Assembly: GCF_900105175.1 (NCBI RefSeq)
Contig: NZ_LT629771.1
Span: 3,596,001 to 3,660,000 of the forward strand
Direction: 5' to 3'
DNA from: Jiangella sp. DSM 45060
Lineage (GTDB): Bacteria; Actinomycetota; Actinomycetes; Jiangellales; Jiangellaceae
DNA length: 64,000 nucleotides
Both the position numbers and the translations under genes were made by a program. Below the pieces are notes generated by a model. It searched no databases. It had not been told where the DNA came from and was given only the letters and a program-made list of their open reading frames with translations. Shown one piece after another: positions 32,789-43,056 of this stretch; the first letter of the stretch is position 1; each line of letters begins with the position of its first letter.

Positions 32789-33585
32789 GCACACTGGTCA
32801 CGGCGCCAGCGGTGACGTTCGCCGACACCCTGCGCGCGGAGTGGGTCAAGCTCCGCAGCCTCCGGTCGACGTGGTCGACGCTGGCCTGCCTCTTCGGCGT
32901 CGGGCTCGGCGTCACGGCGCTGGCGATGAGCTCGGCCGGGACCGACTACGCGGACGCCTCCGCGGCGGAGCGGGCCGCCTGGGACCCGACCAACCTCAGT
33001 CTGACGACGTACATCGTCGCGCAGCTGATCATCGGCGTCCTGGGCATCCTGATCGTCACATCCGAGTACGCCACCGGCCTGATGCAGACGTCGCTGATGG
33101 CGACGCCGCGCCGGAGCCGGCTGCTGGCGGCCAAGGTCGCGGTGGCCGCCGCGGTCGCCGTCGTGGCCGGTCAGCTGCTGATGCTCGCGTCGTTCCTGCT
33201 CGGGCAGGCGATGCTGAGCGCGCAGGACGTGCCGTCGGCGTCGCTCGGCGATCCCGGCGTGCTGGCGGCCGTCGGCGGCGGCGGGCTGTACCTGACGGCG
33301 ATCGCGCTGCTCGCGGCCGGTCTGGGCACGATCATGCGGGCGACGGCGGGTGCGCTGGCCACACTCGTCGGGATCGTGTTCCTGGTGCCCGCGCTCGCCG
33401 GGCTGTTCCCGTCGTGGCTGCAGGGTCTGGTCGACGTGTGGCCGACGCGGGGTGCGGCCGCGGTGTTCGCGACGGTGCCGGACCCCGAGTATCCGCACCC
33501 CTGGCTGAACCTGGGCGGGATGTGCCTGGGCGTGGTCGCCGTGCTGGTCGCGGCGTTCGTCGTCTTCCGTCGCCGCGACGTGTGA
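32785..33585 (+). CDS. ABC-2 type permease of the BcrB/DrrB group
   Basis: The 266-residue permease has an N-terminal cytoplasmic helix (TFADTLRAEWVKLRSLRSTW). Six membrane segments follow, among them LACLFGVGLGVTALAMSSAG, LIIGVLGILIVTSEYATGLM, VAAAVAVVAGQLLMLASFLL, LYLTAIALLAAGLGTIMRAT, ALATLVGIVFLVPALAGLFP and LGGMCLGVVAVLVAAFVVFR. The RAEWVKLRS opening and SEYATGLMQTSLMATPRR cytoplasmic loop are typical of actinobacterial ABC-2 permeases. It works with the ATPase encoded just upstream. The cargo is unknown. Confidence 0.9.
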   Translation: MSTLVTAPAVTFADTLRAEWVKLRSLRSTWSTLACLFGVGLGVTALAMSSAGTDYADASAAERAAWDPTNLSLTTYIVAQLIIGVLGILIVTSEYATGLMQTSLMATPRRSRLLAAKVAVAAAVAVVAGQLLMLASFLLGQAMLSAQDVPSASLGDPGVLAAVGGGGLYLTAIALLAAGLGTIMRATAGALATLVGIVFLVPALAGLFPSWLQGLVDVWPTRGAAAVFATVPDPEYPHPWLNLGGMCLGVVAVLVAAFVVFRRRDV

Positions 33586-33586
33586 C

Positions 33587-34783
33587 GTGGCACCGCGGCC
33601 AAAGGACGTCGGCGCCGGCCTGGTCGCGGGCGCGGCGGCGCTGCTGACGATGGCGGGCGTCGCCGCGGCCGGGCTGCTGCTGCTCGACGCGGGCCGGATC
33701 GGCGCGACCGGCGAGCTGACGGCGACCGTGGTCGCGCTGGCCGCGGGTGGCCGGGCGGCGCTGACGACGACGGCGCCGGGCGAGCTGCCGATCCCGCTGC
33801 GTGCGGGGGTCGAGGTGCTGCCGCTGGGGGTGACGCTGGCGGGCGCGGTGGTGCTCGGCGTGCTGGTGCTGCGACGGGGCCGGGACGGGTTCGGCGTGCG
33901 GGCCGCTTCCGCGACGGTGGCCGTGGCGGCCGGGCTGCTGGCGGTGGCGCAGCTGGCCGGCGGGACCGTGACGGTCTCGCTCCCGGCCGACGCGGCGGCG
34001 GGGCGGTCGTCGGCAGACGGGTGCCTGGACGGCGGCGGGTTGCCGTTCGGCGCGGGTGGATCGGCAGGTCCCTTGGAGGTCGGGTACTCGGTGACGGGCG
34101 GTCCGGTGGCGGTGACCGGCGCGGCAGGTGCGTTGGCCGTCGTCGGTGTGGGTTGGCTGGTGCTGCGGTTCGGCGGATCGGCGCGGCGGACGCGGGCCGG
34201 GTGGTGGGCGGTGGCCGGAGCCGTCGTCGTCGGGATGGGGATGGTGGCCGCCGGAGCGTCGGGCGGGCGCCAGGCCGCGGGCGGGGTGCTGCTGATGCTG
34301 CCGCTCGCGGTGGCCGGCGCGCTGCCGGCCGGGCTCGGGGTGCCGGTGACGGTGCGGGCGGACGGCCTGCTGGGGTGCGCGTTGGACGGCGCCGCGCCGA
34401 TGGTCTCGACGACGCCGCTGCGGTGGGTGTCGGGGGCGGCACTGCTCGCGCTCGGCGTGCTCGTCACCGCGAAGGCACGGAGGCAGGGAGGCCGGGCGCC
34501 GCACGTCAGAACCTGGCGCGAGTTGATGGTCGTCGGTGGGATGGCGGTGTCGACGGGGGCAGGGCTGGCCGCGATGACGCTGCTCACGACAGTGAACGTC
34601 GACGTGGGCGTGGGCGGGCTGGACCTCCTCGACGCCGGCCTGGGCGCCGACCCGGCAGCAGCACTCGCCGTCGGTGCGGCGGTGGGCGCCGTCGCGGGCG
34701 CGGCCGGAGTCGCCGTCGTCCGGGCGGCAGGGGCGCTGTCTTCACTACCCTGGCGACCGTGGAAGGACCGGGCCCGGCCATGA
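33587..34783 (+). CDS. Polytopic membrane protein (possibly streptophobe type)
   Basis: The 398-residue protein begins at GTG 33587, one base after the permease stop. It has several hydrophobic helices, including LVAGAAALLTMAGVAAAGLL, VLPLGVTLAGAVVLGVLVLR and ATVAVAAGLLAVAQLAGG, plus a long Gly/Ala-rich middle region. The extracytoplasmic loop includes TTTAPGELPIPLRAGVEV. The layout is like that of actinobacterial streptophobe proteins, but I cannot confirm that. It ends within the start codon of the response regulator, so it is cotranscribed with the two-component genes. Confidence 0.7.
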   Translation: MAPRPKDVGAGLVAGAAALLTMAGVAAAGLLLLDAGRIGATGELTATVVALAAGGRAALTTTAPGELPIPLRAGVEVLPLGVTLAGAVVLGVLVLRRGRDGFGVRAASATVAVAAGLLAVAQLAGGTVTVSLPADAAAGRSSADGCLDGGGLPFGAGGSAGPLEVGYSVTGGPVAVTGAAGALAVVGVGWLVLRFGGSARRTRAGWWAVAGAVVVGMGMVAAGASGGRQAAGGVLLMLPLAVAGALPAGLGVPVTVRADGLLGCALDGAAPMVSTTPLRWVSGAALLALGVLVTAKARRQGGRAPHVRTWRELMVVGGMAVSTGAGLAAMTLLTTVNVDVGVGGLDLLDAGLGADPAAALAVGAAVGAVAGAAGVAVVRAAGALSSLPWRPWKDRARP

Positions 34784-35472
34784 CGTCCCAGCGGCTGCTC
34801 GTGGTCGACGACGAGGCGACGGTCAGGGAGTTGCTGTCGGCGGCGCTGCGCTTCGCCGGGTTCGGGGTGTCCTCCGCGGCGACCGGCGCCGAGGCCGTCG
34901 CGGCGGCACGACAGGAACCGCCCGACCTGGTCCTGCTGGACGTCATGCTGCCGGACATGGACGGCTTCGAGGTGGTCCGCCGGCTGCGCGAGGCCGCGAC
35001 CGGGAGCAGGGGGCCCGTGCCCGTCCTCTTCCTGACCGCCCGCGACCGCCAGGCCGACAAGGTCACCGGCCTCTCGCTGGGCGCCGACGACTACGTGACC
35101 AAGCCGTTCGACCTGGAGGAGCTGATCGCCCGCATCCGCGCGATCCTACGCCGCACGTCGGGCAACCCCGCCGACCTCCTCCGGACCGGGCCGCTGACGC
35201 TGGATCCGGCGGGCCACCAGGTGACCCGCGACGGCGCCGCCGTCCGCCTGTCCCCCACCGAGTTCCGGCTGCTCAGATACCTGATGGAGAACGCCGGACA
35301 GGTGGTGTCGAAGGCGCAGATCCTCGACCGCGTCTGGCGCTACGACTTCGGCGGCGACGCCAGCATCGTCGACACCTACATCTCGTACCTGCGCCGGAAG
35401 ATCGACGCGGAGGAACCGAAACTGATCCGGACCGTGCACGGGGTCGGCTACGTGCTGCGGGAACCGCGGTGA
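34780..35472 (+). CDS. OmpR/PhoB-family response regulator
   Basis: The 230-residue regulator starts at ATG 34780. The receiver domain contains LLVVDDEATVRELLSAALRF with the acidic pair, the phosphorylated Asp in LVLLDVMLPDMDGFEVVRRL and the Lys in GADDYVTKPFDLEEL. The DNA-binding winged helix runs from GPLTLDPAGHQVTRDGAAVR through LSPTEFRLLRYLMENAG to SIVDTYISYLRRKIDAEEPK. The histidine kinase gene overlaps its stop (GTGA). It likely controls the ABC genes upstream. Confidence 0.95.
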   Translation: MTSQRLLVVDDEATVRELLSAALRFAGFGVSSAATGAEAVAAARQEPPDLVLLDVMLPDMDGFEVVRRLREAATGSRGPVPVLFLTARDRQADKVTGLSLGADDYVTKPFDLEELIARIRAILRRTSGNPADLLRTGPLTLDPAGHQVTRDGAAVRLSPTEFRLLRYLMENAGQVVSKAQILDRVWRYDFGGDASIVDTYISYLRRKIDAEEPKLIRTVHGVGYVLREPR

Positions 35473-36920
35473 GGCGGCTGTCGCTGCGGTCGCGGCTGCT
35501 GCTGCTGACCTCGGGGCTGCTGCTGGCCGGACTGACGCTGATCAGCGCGGTCGTCGCGAACAACCTGGAGCGCTACCAGCTGGACCGCATCGACGGCCAG
35601 CTCGAATCGCTCACCGCGATCCTGACCAGCGTCTCGGCCGGCGGCCCGCCGCAGCCGATCGACACCGAGGGCCGGCCGGAGCTGCTGGACGCCGCGCTCG
35701 ACCTGATCGGCGCGCCGTACCTCGTGTACCTCGACGCGGACGGGACGGTCGCGGGCGGGCTGCGCACGTCTGGCCTGGACAGCGGTGAGCTGCCGGCAAC
35801 CGACGAGCTGATCGGGCTGTCCGACGGCACCCCGGTCAGCCTCCCGGCGGCCGACGGCGACGGGCGGTGGCGGGCGGTCGGCGTGTCCGCGGCCGGCTGG
35901 GACGGGACGGTCGTCGCGGCGGCCCCGCTGGACACGGCGGACGCGACGATCGACCGGCTCCGCGTGACGAGCATCGTCAGCGGCGCCGTCCTGCTGGTGC
36001 TGCTGACGGCGATCGGCTGGCTGGCGCTGGGCCGGGGGCTGCGCCCGCTGCGCCGCATCGAGCACACGGCGGCCGCGATCGCCGGCGGCGACCTCACGCA
36101 GCGCGTCCCCGGCCTCGCCGCGCCGAGCACCGAGGTCGGGCATCTCGCGGCGTCCCTCAACACCATGCTCGGCCAGCTGGAACGCGCCTTCGCCGACCGA
36201 GCCGAGGCCGAGGCGCGCATGCGCACGTTCCTGTCGGACGTGAGCCACGAGCTGCGCACGCCGCTGGTCGGCATCAAGGGCTCGGCCGAGCTGTACCGCA
36301 TGGGCGCGCTGCCCGAGCGCGCCGACGTCGACGCGGCGATGCTGCGGATCGACCGTGAGGCCACCCGGCTGGCGGCGCTGACGGAGGACCTGCTGCTGCT
36401 GGCCCGGCTGGACGAGGCGCCCGAGGGCCAGCTGGACCGCGCGCCGATGGACCTGCGCACGCTGGCCGGCGACGCCCGGCACGACCTGCGCGCGCTCGAC
36501 CCGTCCAGAACGGTGGAGCTGACCGGCCCGGACGGCGACGGCGCGCCGGGCCCGGCCCCGGTCGACGCCGACGAGGACCGGCTGCGGCAGGTCGTCGCGA
36601 ACCTCGTCGGCAACGCCGTCGCGCACACGCCGCCGGGCAGCGCCGTCCGCATCGGCGTCGGCACCGTCGACAGCCGGTCGGTGCTGGACGTCGTCGACGA
36701 CGGCCCGGGCCTGACCGCCGAGCAGGCGGACCGCGTCTTCGACCGGTTCTACCGGGCCAACCGCTCGCGCGACCGGTCCGGCGGCGCCAGCGCGGGGCTC
36801 GGGCTGTCGATCGCCCGCTCGCTGGCCCGCGCTCACGGCGGCGACGTCGAGGTGCGGACGCGGCTCGGCGACGGCGCCCGCTTCCGCCTGACGCTTCCGC
36901 TGGCGGAGCCGGAGGACTAG
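35469..36920 (+). CDS. Sensor histidine kinase
   Basis: The 483-residue kinase starts at GTG 35469, overlapping the regulator stop. It has a membrane helix ([20 protein letters not shown]), an extracytoplasmic sensor domain and a second helix ([20 protein letters not shown]). Then come a HAMP linker ([20 protein letters not shown]), the phosphoacceptor His in [20 protein letters not shown], and the ATP-binding N, G and F boxes: [33 protein letters not shown] and [18 protein letters not shown]. All parts are intact. The sensed signal is unknown. Its stop overlaps that of rpe by CTAG. Confidence 0.95.
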   Translation: MRRLSLRSRLLLLTSGLLLAGLTLISAVVANNLERYQLDRIDGQLESLTAILTSVSAGGPPQPIDTEGRPELLDAALDLIGAPYLVYLDADGTVAGGLRTSGLDSGELPATDELIGLSDGTPVSLPAADGDGRWRAVGVSAAGWDGTVVAAAPLDTADATIDRLRVTSIVSGAVLLVLLTAIGWLALGRGLRPLRRIEHTAAAIAGGDLTQRVPGLAAPSTEVGHLAASLNTMLGQLERAFADRAEAEARMRTFLSDVSHELRTPLVGIKGSAELYRMGALPERADVDAAMLRIDREATRLAALTEDLLLLARLDEAPEGQLDRAPMDLRTLAGDARHDLRALDPSRTVELTGPDGDGAPGPAPVDADEDRLRQVVANLVGNAVAHTPPGSAVRIGVGTVDSRSVLDVVDDGPGLTAEQADRVFDRFYRANRSRDRSGGASAGLGLSIARSLARAHGGDVEVRTRLGDGARFRLTLPLAEPED

Positions 36921-37579
36921 TGCGCGGCCTTCGCCGCCAGCTCGCGCAGCTCGGTGACGGCGGCCGCGGCGTCCTCGGCGCCGTACACGGCCGACCCGGC
37001 GACGAACACGTCCGCCCCGGCGTCGGCGCAGCGCTCGATCGTCTCGGCCGACACGCCGCCGTCGACCTGGATCCAGACGTCCAGCCCGGACCGCGACACC
37101 AGCTCGCGCGCCCGCCGGATCTTCGGCAGGCACACGTCGAGGAACGGCTGGCCGCCGAACCCGGGCTCGACCGTCATGACCAGCAGCATGTCGATCTCGG
37201 GCAGGAGGTCGGCCCACGGCTCGACGGGGGTGGCCGGACGCAGGCCGACGCCGGCCCGCGCCCCGTGCCGGCGCAGCTCACGGGCCAGCCGGACCGGCGC
37301 GGCGGCCGCCTCGGCGTGGAACGTGACGTTGTGCGCGCCGGCCTCGGCGTACCCCGGCGCCCACCGGTCCGGCTCGTCGATCATCAGGTGGCAGTCGACG
37401 AGCCGGTCGGTGCGGGCCAGGATCGCCTCGACGATCGGCAGGCCGAGCGTGAGGTTGGGGACGAAGTGGTTGTCCATGACGTCGACGTGCACGAGGTCGG
37501 CGTCGCCCAGGCGGGCGATCTCGGCCTCGAGGTTGGCGAAGTCGGACGACAGGATGCTCGGCGCGATCTGAATCCCCAC
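36917..37579 (-). CDS. rpe: Ribulose-phosphate 3-epimerase
   Basis: The 220-residue TIM-barrel enzyme interconverts ribulose-5-phosphate and xylulose-5-phosphate in the pentose phosphate pathway. It has [20 protein letters not shown], the metal ligands in [16 protein letters not shown] and [12 protein letters not shown], and the later segments [20 protein letters not shown] and [20 protein letters not shown]. Length is normal. It converges with the histidine kinase gene and the two genes share stop codon bases. The start is a GTG at 37579. Confidence 0.96.
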   Translation of the reverse strand: MGIQIAPSILSSDFANLEAEIARLGDADLVHVDVMDNHFVPNLTLGLPIVEAILARTDRLVDCHLMIDEPDRWAPGYAEAGAHNVTFHAEAAAAPVRLARELRRHGARAGVGLRPATPVEPWADLLPEIDMLLVMTVEPGFGGQPFLDVCLPKIRRARELVSRSGLDVWIQVDGGVSAETIERCADAGADVFVAGSAVYGAEDAAAAVTELRELAAKAAH

Positions 37580-37590
37580 GAGCGCTCAGG

Positions 37591-39126
37591 TTACTCGTGC
37601 GAGCCCGCGCTCACCGGCGTCCGGTGGTGCCGCAGCACGACCAGGGCCTGGACGGCGGCCGCGACCACCATCAGCGCGCCGACCACGCTGGTCACCTCGA
37701 CGGCCCGGGTGAAGGCGTCCTCGGCGGCTGTGACCAGGGCGGATGCCGCCGGCGACGGCAGTGTCCCGGCGAGGTCGACCGCACCGCCCAACGTCTCGCG
37801 CGCCTGCGCCAGCGTGGCGCCGTCGACGCCGCTCACCGCGCCCAGCGACGACCCGTACACCGCGGTCAGCAGGCTGCCGAGCACCGCGGTGCCCATGCCG
37901 CCGCCGACCTCGTACGCCGTTTCCGACACGGCCGCGGCGGCGCCGGCGCGATCCGGGTCGACGGCGCCCATGATGACGTTGTTGGTGATCGTCTGCACCA
38001 GCCCGACACCGCCGCCGACCAGCACGAACGCCACCACCACCAGCCCGGCGCCGAGGTCGCGGCCGGCCAGCACCATCAGCGCGAACCCGGCCGCCACGAC
38101 CATCAGCGCGCCGAACAGCAGGTACGGCATCGGCAGCCGGCGCATCAGCGGCACCGCGAACAGGCCGGTCGCGATCGCCAGCGCCAGGCCCGGCACCAGC
38201 ACGAGCGCCGCCCGCAGCGGCTGCATGCCCAGCACGATCTGCAGGTACTGGGTCATGAAGAACAGCGCGCCGATCATCGCGAACGTCGTCAGCAGGTTCG
38301 TCATGACCGATGCCCGGAACGCGGGCCGCGCGAACAGGCCGAGGTCCAGCAGCGGCGTCTCGAGCTGCCGCTGCCGCCGGACGAACGCGACGCCGACCAG
38401 CACGCCGGCCACCAGCGCGGCGCCGTACCCGAGCGACGGCCCGTGCTTGACCAGTCCCTTGATGCCGTACACCGCGAGCAGCATCGCGACCAGCGACAGC
38501 CCGGCGCTCGGCAGGTCGTAGCGGCCCGGCGCGGGGTTGCGCGACTCGGGCACCAGGAACGGCGCGAAGATCAGCAGCAGCGCCAACACCGGCAGCGCGA
38601 CCAGGAACACCGAGCCCCACCAGAAGTGCTCGAGCAGCCAGCCGCCGACGATCGGGCCGAGCGCGGCTCCGGCGGAGAACATCGTGGCCCAGATGGCGAT
38701 CGCGAGCGTCCGCTGCCGCGCGTCGTGGAAGATGTTGCGGATGAGCGACAGTGTCGACGGCATGAGCGTCGCCCCGGCCACGCCGAGCAGGGCGCGCGCC
38801 ACGATCAGCATCTCCGGCGATGTCGCGTACGCCGCCAGCACGGACGCCACGCCGAACGCCGTCGCGCCGGCCAGCAGCAGCTTGCGCCGTCCGATCCGGT
38901 CGCCGAGCGTGCCGGCCGTCACCAGCAGGCCCGCGATCATGAAGCCGTACACGTCGACGATCCACAGCAGCTGGGTGCCCGTCGGCGCGAGATCCTCGCT
39001 GAGGTGCGGGACGGCGAAGCTGAGCACCGTCATGTCGACCGAGATGAGCAGGACCGGCAGCAGCAGCACGACGAGGGCGCCCCATTCCCGCGGCCCCGCC
39101 AGCACTCGCTGCTCCATCATCGTCAT
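37591..39126 (-). CDS. MFS multidrug exporter, DHA2 (EmrB/QacA) type
   Basis: A 511-residue protein with about 14 membrane segments. It starts at ATG 39126 preceded by GGAGGTG; the longer frame to 39174 has no such site and would cover the operator. Family signatures include LLISVDMTVLSFAVPHLSED, YGFMIAGLLVTAGTLGDRIG and RRKLLLAGATAFGVASVLAA. VARALLGVAGATLMPSTLSL is the conserved motif C-like turn. It exports hydrophobic compounds or antiseptics with protons. The divergent TetR gene and the intergenic palindrome indicate local repression. Confidence 0.93.
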   Translation of the reverse strand: MTMMEQRVLAGPREWGALVVLLLPVLLISVDMTVLSFAVPHLSEDLAPTGTQLLWIVDVYGFMIAGLLVTAGTLGDRIGRRKLLLAGATAFGVASVLAAYATSPEMLIVARALLGVAGATLMPSTLSLIRNIFHDARQRTLAIAIWATMFSAGAALGPIVGGWLLEHFWWGSVFLVALPVLALLLIFAPFLVPESRNPAPGRYDLPSAGLSLVAMLLAVYGIKGLVKHGPSLGYGAALVAGVLVGVAFVRRQRQLETPLLDLGLFARPAFRASVMTNLLTTFAMIGALFFMTQYLQIVLGMQPLRAALVLVPGLALAIATGLFAVPLMRRLPMPYLLFGALMVVAAGFALMVLAGRDLGAGLVVVAFVLVGGGVGLVQTITNNVIMGAVDPDRAGAAAAVSETAYEVGGGMGTAVLGSLLTAVYGSSLGAVSGVDGATLAQARETLGGAVDLAGTLPSPAASALVTAAEDAFTRAVEVTSVVGALMVVAAAVQALVVLRHHRTPVSAGSHE

Positions 39127-39140
39127 CGCAACACCTCCGA

Positions 39141-39154
39141 GGTAAGCTAAACCG
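39141..39154. promoter_or_regulatory. Perfect palindrome, likely TetR operator
   Basis: ACCGTCCGGACGGT is a perfect 14-base palindrome in the 72-base gap between the divergent exporter (start 39126) and TetR gene (start 39199). It lies 15 bases from the exporter's start and 45 from that of tetR, as expected for an autoregulating TetR repressor controlling the pump. Confidence 0.75.
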
Positions 39155-39198
39155 TCCGGACGGTACAGTAACACCGTCAGAATCGAGGTTCATCCCTG

Positions 39199-39738
39199 AT
39201 GCCGCGCCCTTCTTCTCGCGATCGCATCCTCGACGCGCTGGAGCGCATCCTCGTCGACTCGGGCCTGCACGCGGTGACGCTGGAGTCCGTCGCCGCGAAG
39301 GCCGGCGTCTCGAAGGGCGGCCTGCTCTACCACTTCCCCAGCAAGGAAGCGCTGATCACCGGACTGGCCCGGCGGCTGGCCGAGGCGGTCGAGGCGGAGT
39401 TCGAACAGGCCGAGCGCACCGACGACGTCGTCGGGTTCTTCCTGCGCACCTCGGTGCCGTCGTCCGAGGACGGCGCCGTCTACTGGTCGCTGCTGGCGGC
39501 GCTGCGCACCAACGACGTCGCCAGCGAGGAGGCCCGGCGGCTGGTGATGTACTGCTTCGTCCGGTGGGCGGAGATCCTGCGCGAGCACATCGACGACCCC
39601 GTGACGGCCGAGATCGTGCGGCTGGTCGGCGACGGCCTGTACCTCAGCGCGCTGGCCGGGCTGCCGATGCCGGACCCCGCCCTGCTGGACGAGCTCCGGC
39701 AACGGCTGACGCGCGACGCGACGGCGGGCACGTCGTGA
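39199..39738 (+). CDS. TetR-family transcriptional regulator
   Basis: The 179-residue repressor has the N-terminal helix-turn-helix (SRDRILDALERILVDSGLHA, VTLESVAAKAGVSKGGLLYH with FPSKEALITGLA). A C-terminal ligand-binding helical domain follows. It is divergent from the DHA2 exporter gene and likely binds the palindrome at 39141-39154, repressing the exporter and itself until a substrate is bound. The start ATG is well placed. The ligand is unknown. Confidence 0.95.
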   Translation: MPRPSSRDRILDALERILVDSGLHAVTLESVAAKAGVSKGGLLYHFPSKEALITGLARRLAEAVEAEFEQAERTDDVVGFFLRTSVPSSEDGAVYWSLLAALRTNDVASEEARRLVMYCFVRWAEILREHIDDPVTAEIVRLVGDGLYLSALAGLPMPDPALLDELRQRLTRDATAGTS

Positions 39739-39754
39739 CGTACGCCGCGCCGGG

Positions 39755-39798
39755 CCGTAGGTAGACCCCTCCCGGCCCGGGTGGGGCCCACCCTACGG
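39755..39798. terminator. Strong hairpin between convergent TetR and pyrG genes
   Basis: CCGTAGG (39755-39761) pairs with CCTACGG (39792-39798). Inside this, CCCC (39766-39769) pairs with GGGG (39783-39786), and CCC (39771-39773) with GGG (39779-39781). The outcome is a long GC-rich stem without a T-tract, which can serve convergent transcription from both sides. The rest of this 206-base gap is low-complexity C-rich sequence without a gene. Confidence 0.55.
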
Positions 39799-39944
39799 GC
39801 GGGCACCGACAACCACGCGCGACGACGACCTCGCCCGCCGACCTCACGCCACGGCCTCACCCGCCGAACGCGCGCGACGCCCCCGCCCGCCGACCCCGCC
39901 CGCCGGCCTCACACCACGACCGGCTGGACGAGGGACTCTCCCAG

Positions 39945-41633
<1,689 letters not shown>

Positions 41634-41645
41634 TCAATCCGTCAA

Positions 41646-41843
41646 CTAGCGGCTCGGCGACGAAACGCTGAACCTTTGCTCCACGGACCTCCAGCCTAAC
41701 AGTCCCGGAGCACCGCGCGGGCCGACTCGCCGCACCGCGTGTTCGCCGTCGTAGAACTTGATGAGATCTTTCCCCGATCGGGGTGGCTTGCCGATCTTGA
41801 TCCGGTACGTTTGGCTTCGGCCACTTTCCCCCGTGGTGGCCAC
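41646..41843 (-). CDS. Doubtful small ORF upstream of pyrG
   Basis: A 65-codon frame with a fairly basic product (YRIKIGKPPRSGKDLIKF near its middle) lies between pyrG and the glycosyltransferase gene. The middle part is less GC-rich than its surroundings and its third-position bias is weaker than in real genes nearby, so it may be non-coding. I see no homology or motif. It may simply be the pyrG leader region. Low confidence. Confidence 0.25.
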   Translation of the reverse strand: MATTGESGRSQTYRIKIGKPPRSGKDLIKFYDGEHAVRRVGPRGAPGLLGWRSVEQRFSVSSPSR

Positions 41844-41888
41844 CGCCCCCGCCGGACTCGCGGCTGGCGGGGGCGGACCAAGCCTGCG

Positions 41889-42980
41889 TCAGCGCCCGGT
41901 GAGGTCCCGGCAGAGGTCGGCGACCAGCCGGGCGTTGTCGTCCTCGTCGGGCCACGTCTCTGCCTGCTTGCGGCCGCGCTCGCCCAGCTCGGCCCGCGCC
42001 CGCGGGTCGTCGAGCAGGGCACTGACGGCCTCGGCGACGGCCGCGACGTCGCCCACGGGCACGATCGTGGCGCCGTCGCCGACCAGCTCGGGCACGCCGC
42101 CGGCCGCCGTCGTCACCACGGGCAGGCCCACCTGCATGGCCTCCTGGATGACCAGTGGGCGACCCTCCCAGACCGACGTCAGCACGTAGATGTCCGCGGC
42201 GCCCAGCAGGTCGGGGATGTCGGAGCGCCGGCCGAGCAGCCGCACCGGCAGGTCGTCGCGGTCCACGGCCGCGGCCAGCTCGGCCTCCAGGGGGCCGTCT
42301 CCGGCCACCACGACCAGCGGCGACGGGATGCGCGCGGCCCAGCGGGCGGCGGCCGCCAGCAGGACGTCCAGGCCCTTCTGCTCGGCCAGCCGGTTCACCG
42401 CCAGCAGCAGCGGCCGGTCCCCCGCGCCCAGCTCGGCCCGGACGGCGTCCGCGTCACGCTTCGCAGGCTGCACCCGCGGCGCCGCGACCGGGGCCAGCCG
42501 GACGTCCGGGGCGCCGAGCTCGCGGGCCCGGGCGACGAGGTCGGACGAGACGCCGAGCGTGACGTCGGCCCGGCGTGCCGCCAACCGTTCCAGGCCGGCG
42601 ATCAGCACCCGCTTCGGTCCGGTCGCGATGACGGCGTTGTGCCAGGTGGCCAGCAGCGGGACGCGTCCGGTCCGCCGGCGGCCGAGCGCCAGCCCGGACA
42701 GCGCGGCCGCCCGGAACCCGTGCGCGTGCACGACATCGGTGCCGCGGAACGCCCGCCGCAGCCCTCGGACCGCCGCGAGGTCGGCCGGCGGGTTCGGCGC
42801 GCTGCCGATGCGGACCGGCGCGAACCGGGCGCCGGCCCCAGTGAAGTCGAACCGTTCCTCGGTCTCCGGCGGGCCGGCCACGCCGACCTCGATGCCGAGC
42901 CCGCCCAGCCGCTGCACCAGCGACCGCACGTGCATGCCGACGCCCCCCGCCGTCATGCCGACGACGATCGTCAGCCTCAT
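41889..42980 (-). CDS. Glycosyltransferase family 4 (GT-B fold)
   Basis: A 363-residue glycosyltransferase starting at ATG 42980 (MRLTIVVGMTAGGVGMHVRS) with GGAGAGAGGAG upstream; the extended frame reaching 43043 would cross the palindrome. The N-terminal half has GTDVVHAHGFRAAALSG and ATWHNAVIATGPKR. The nucleotide-sugar domain contains LLLAVNRLAEQKGLDVLLAA, VVVAGDGPLEAELAAAVDRD and the acidic EAMQVGLPVVTTAAGGVPEL with the EX7E motif just before (VWEGRPLVIQE). Donor and acceptor are unknown. It follows murJ, so a role in envelope glycan synthesis is plausible. Confidence 0.9.
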   Translation of the reverse strand: MRLTIVVGMTAGGVGMHVRSLVQRLGGLGIEVGVAGPPETEERFDFTGAGARFAPVRIGSAPNPPADLAAVRGLRRAFRGTDVVHAHGFRAAALSGLALGRRRTGRVPLLATWHNAVIATGPKRVLIAGLERLAARRADVTLGVSSDLVARARELGAPDVRLAPVAAPRVQPAKRDADAVRAELGAGDRPLLLAVNRLAEQKGLDVLLAAAARWAARIPSPLVVVAGDGPLEAELAAAVDRDDLPVRLLGRRSDIPDLLGAADIYVLTSVWEGRPLVIQEAMQVGLPVVTTAAGGVPELVGDGATIVPVGDVAAVAEAVSALLDDPRARAELGERGRKQAETWPDEDDNARLVADLCRDLTGR

Positions 42981-42998
42981 CGCTCTCCTCTCTCCAGC

Positions 42999-43056
42999 CC
43001 CATGATCATCAATGATCCGACCCCCCATAGGTGGTTGGATCATTGATGATCATGGG
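42999..43056. repeat. 20-bp perfect inverted repeat covering the murJ stop
   Basis: The arm CCCATGATCATCAATGATCC (42999-43018) is matched exactly in reverse complement at 43037-43056, with an 18-base loop. The arms are much more AT-rich than the rest of the window. The murJ stop codon (43050-43052) lies inside one arm and the glycosyltransferase start (42980) just beyond the other. It may end or slow transcription between the two genes, or stabilise the murJ mRNA end. Confidence 0.85.

Noticed and set aside
37597-39150. Plus-strand open frame of 517 codons opposite the MFS exporter
   Set aside because: The product is Arg/Gln/His-rich and lies entirely opposite a clear DHA2 transporter.
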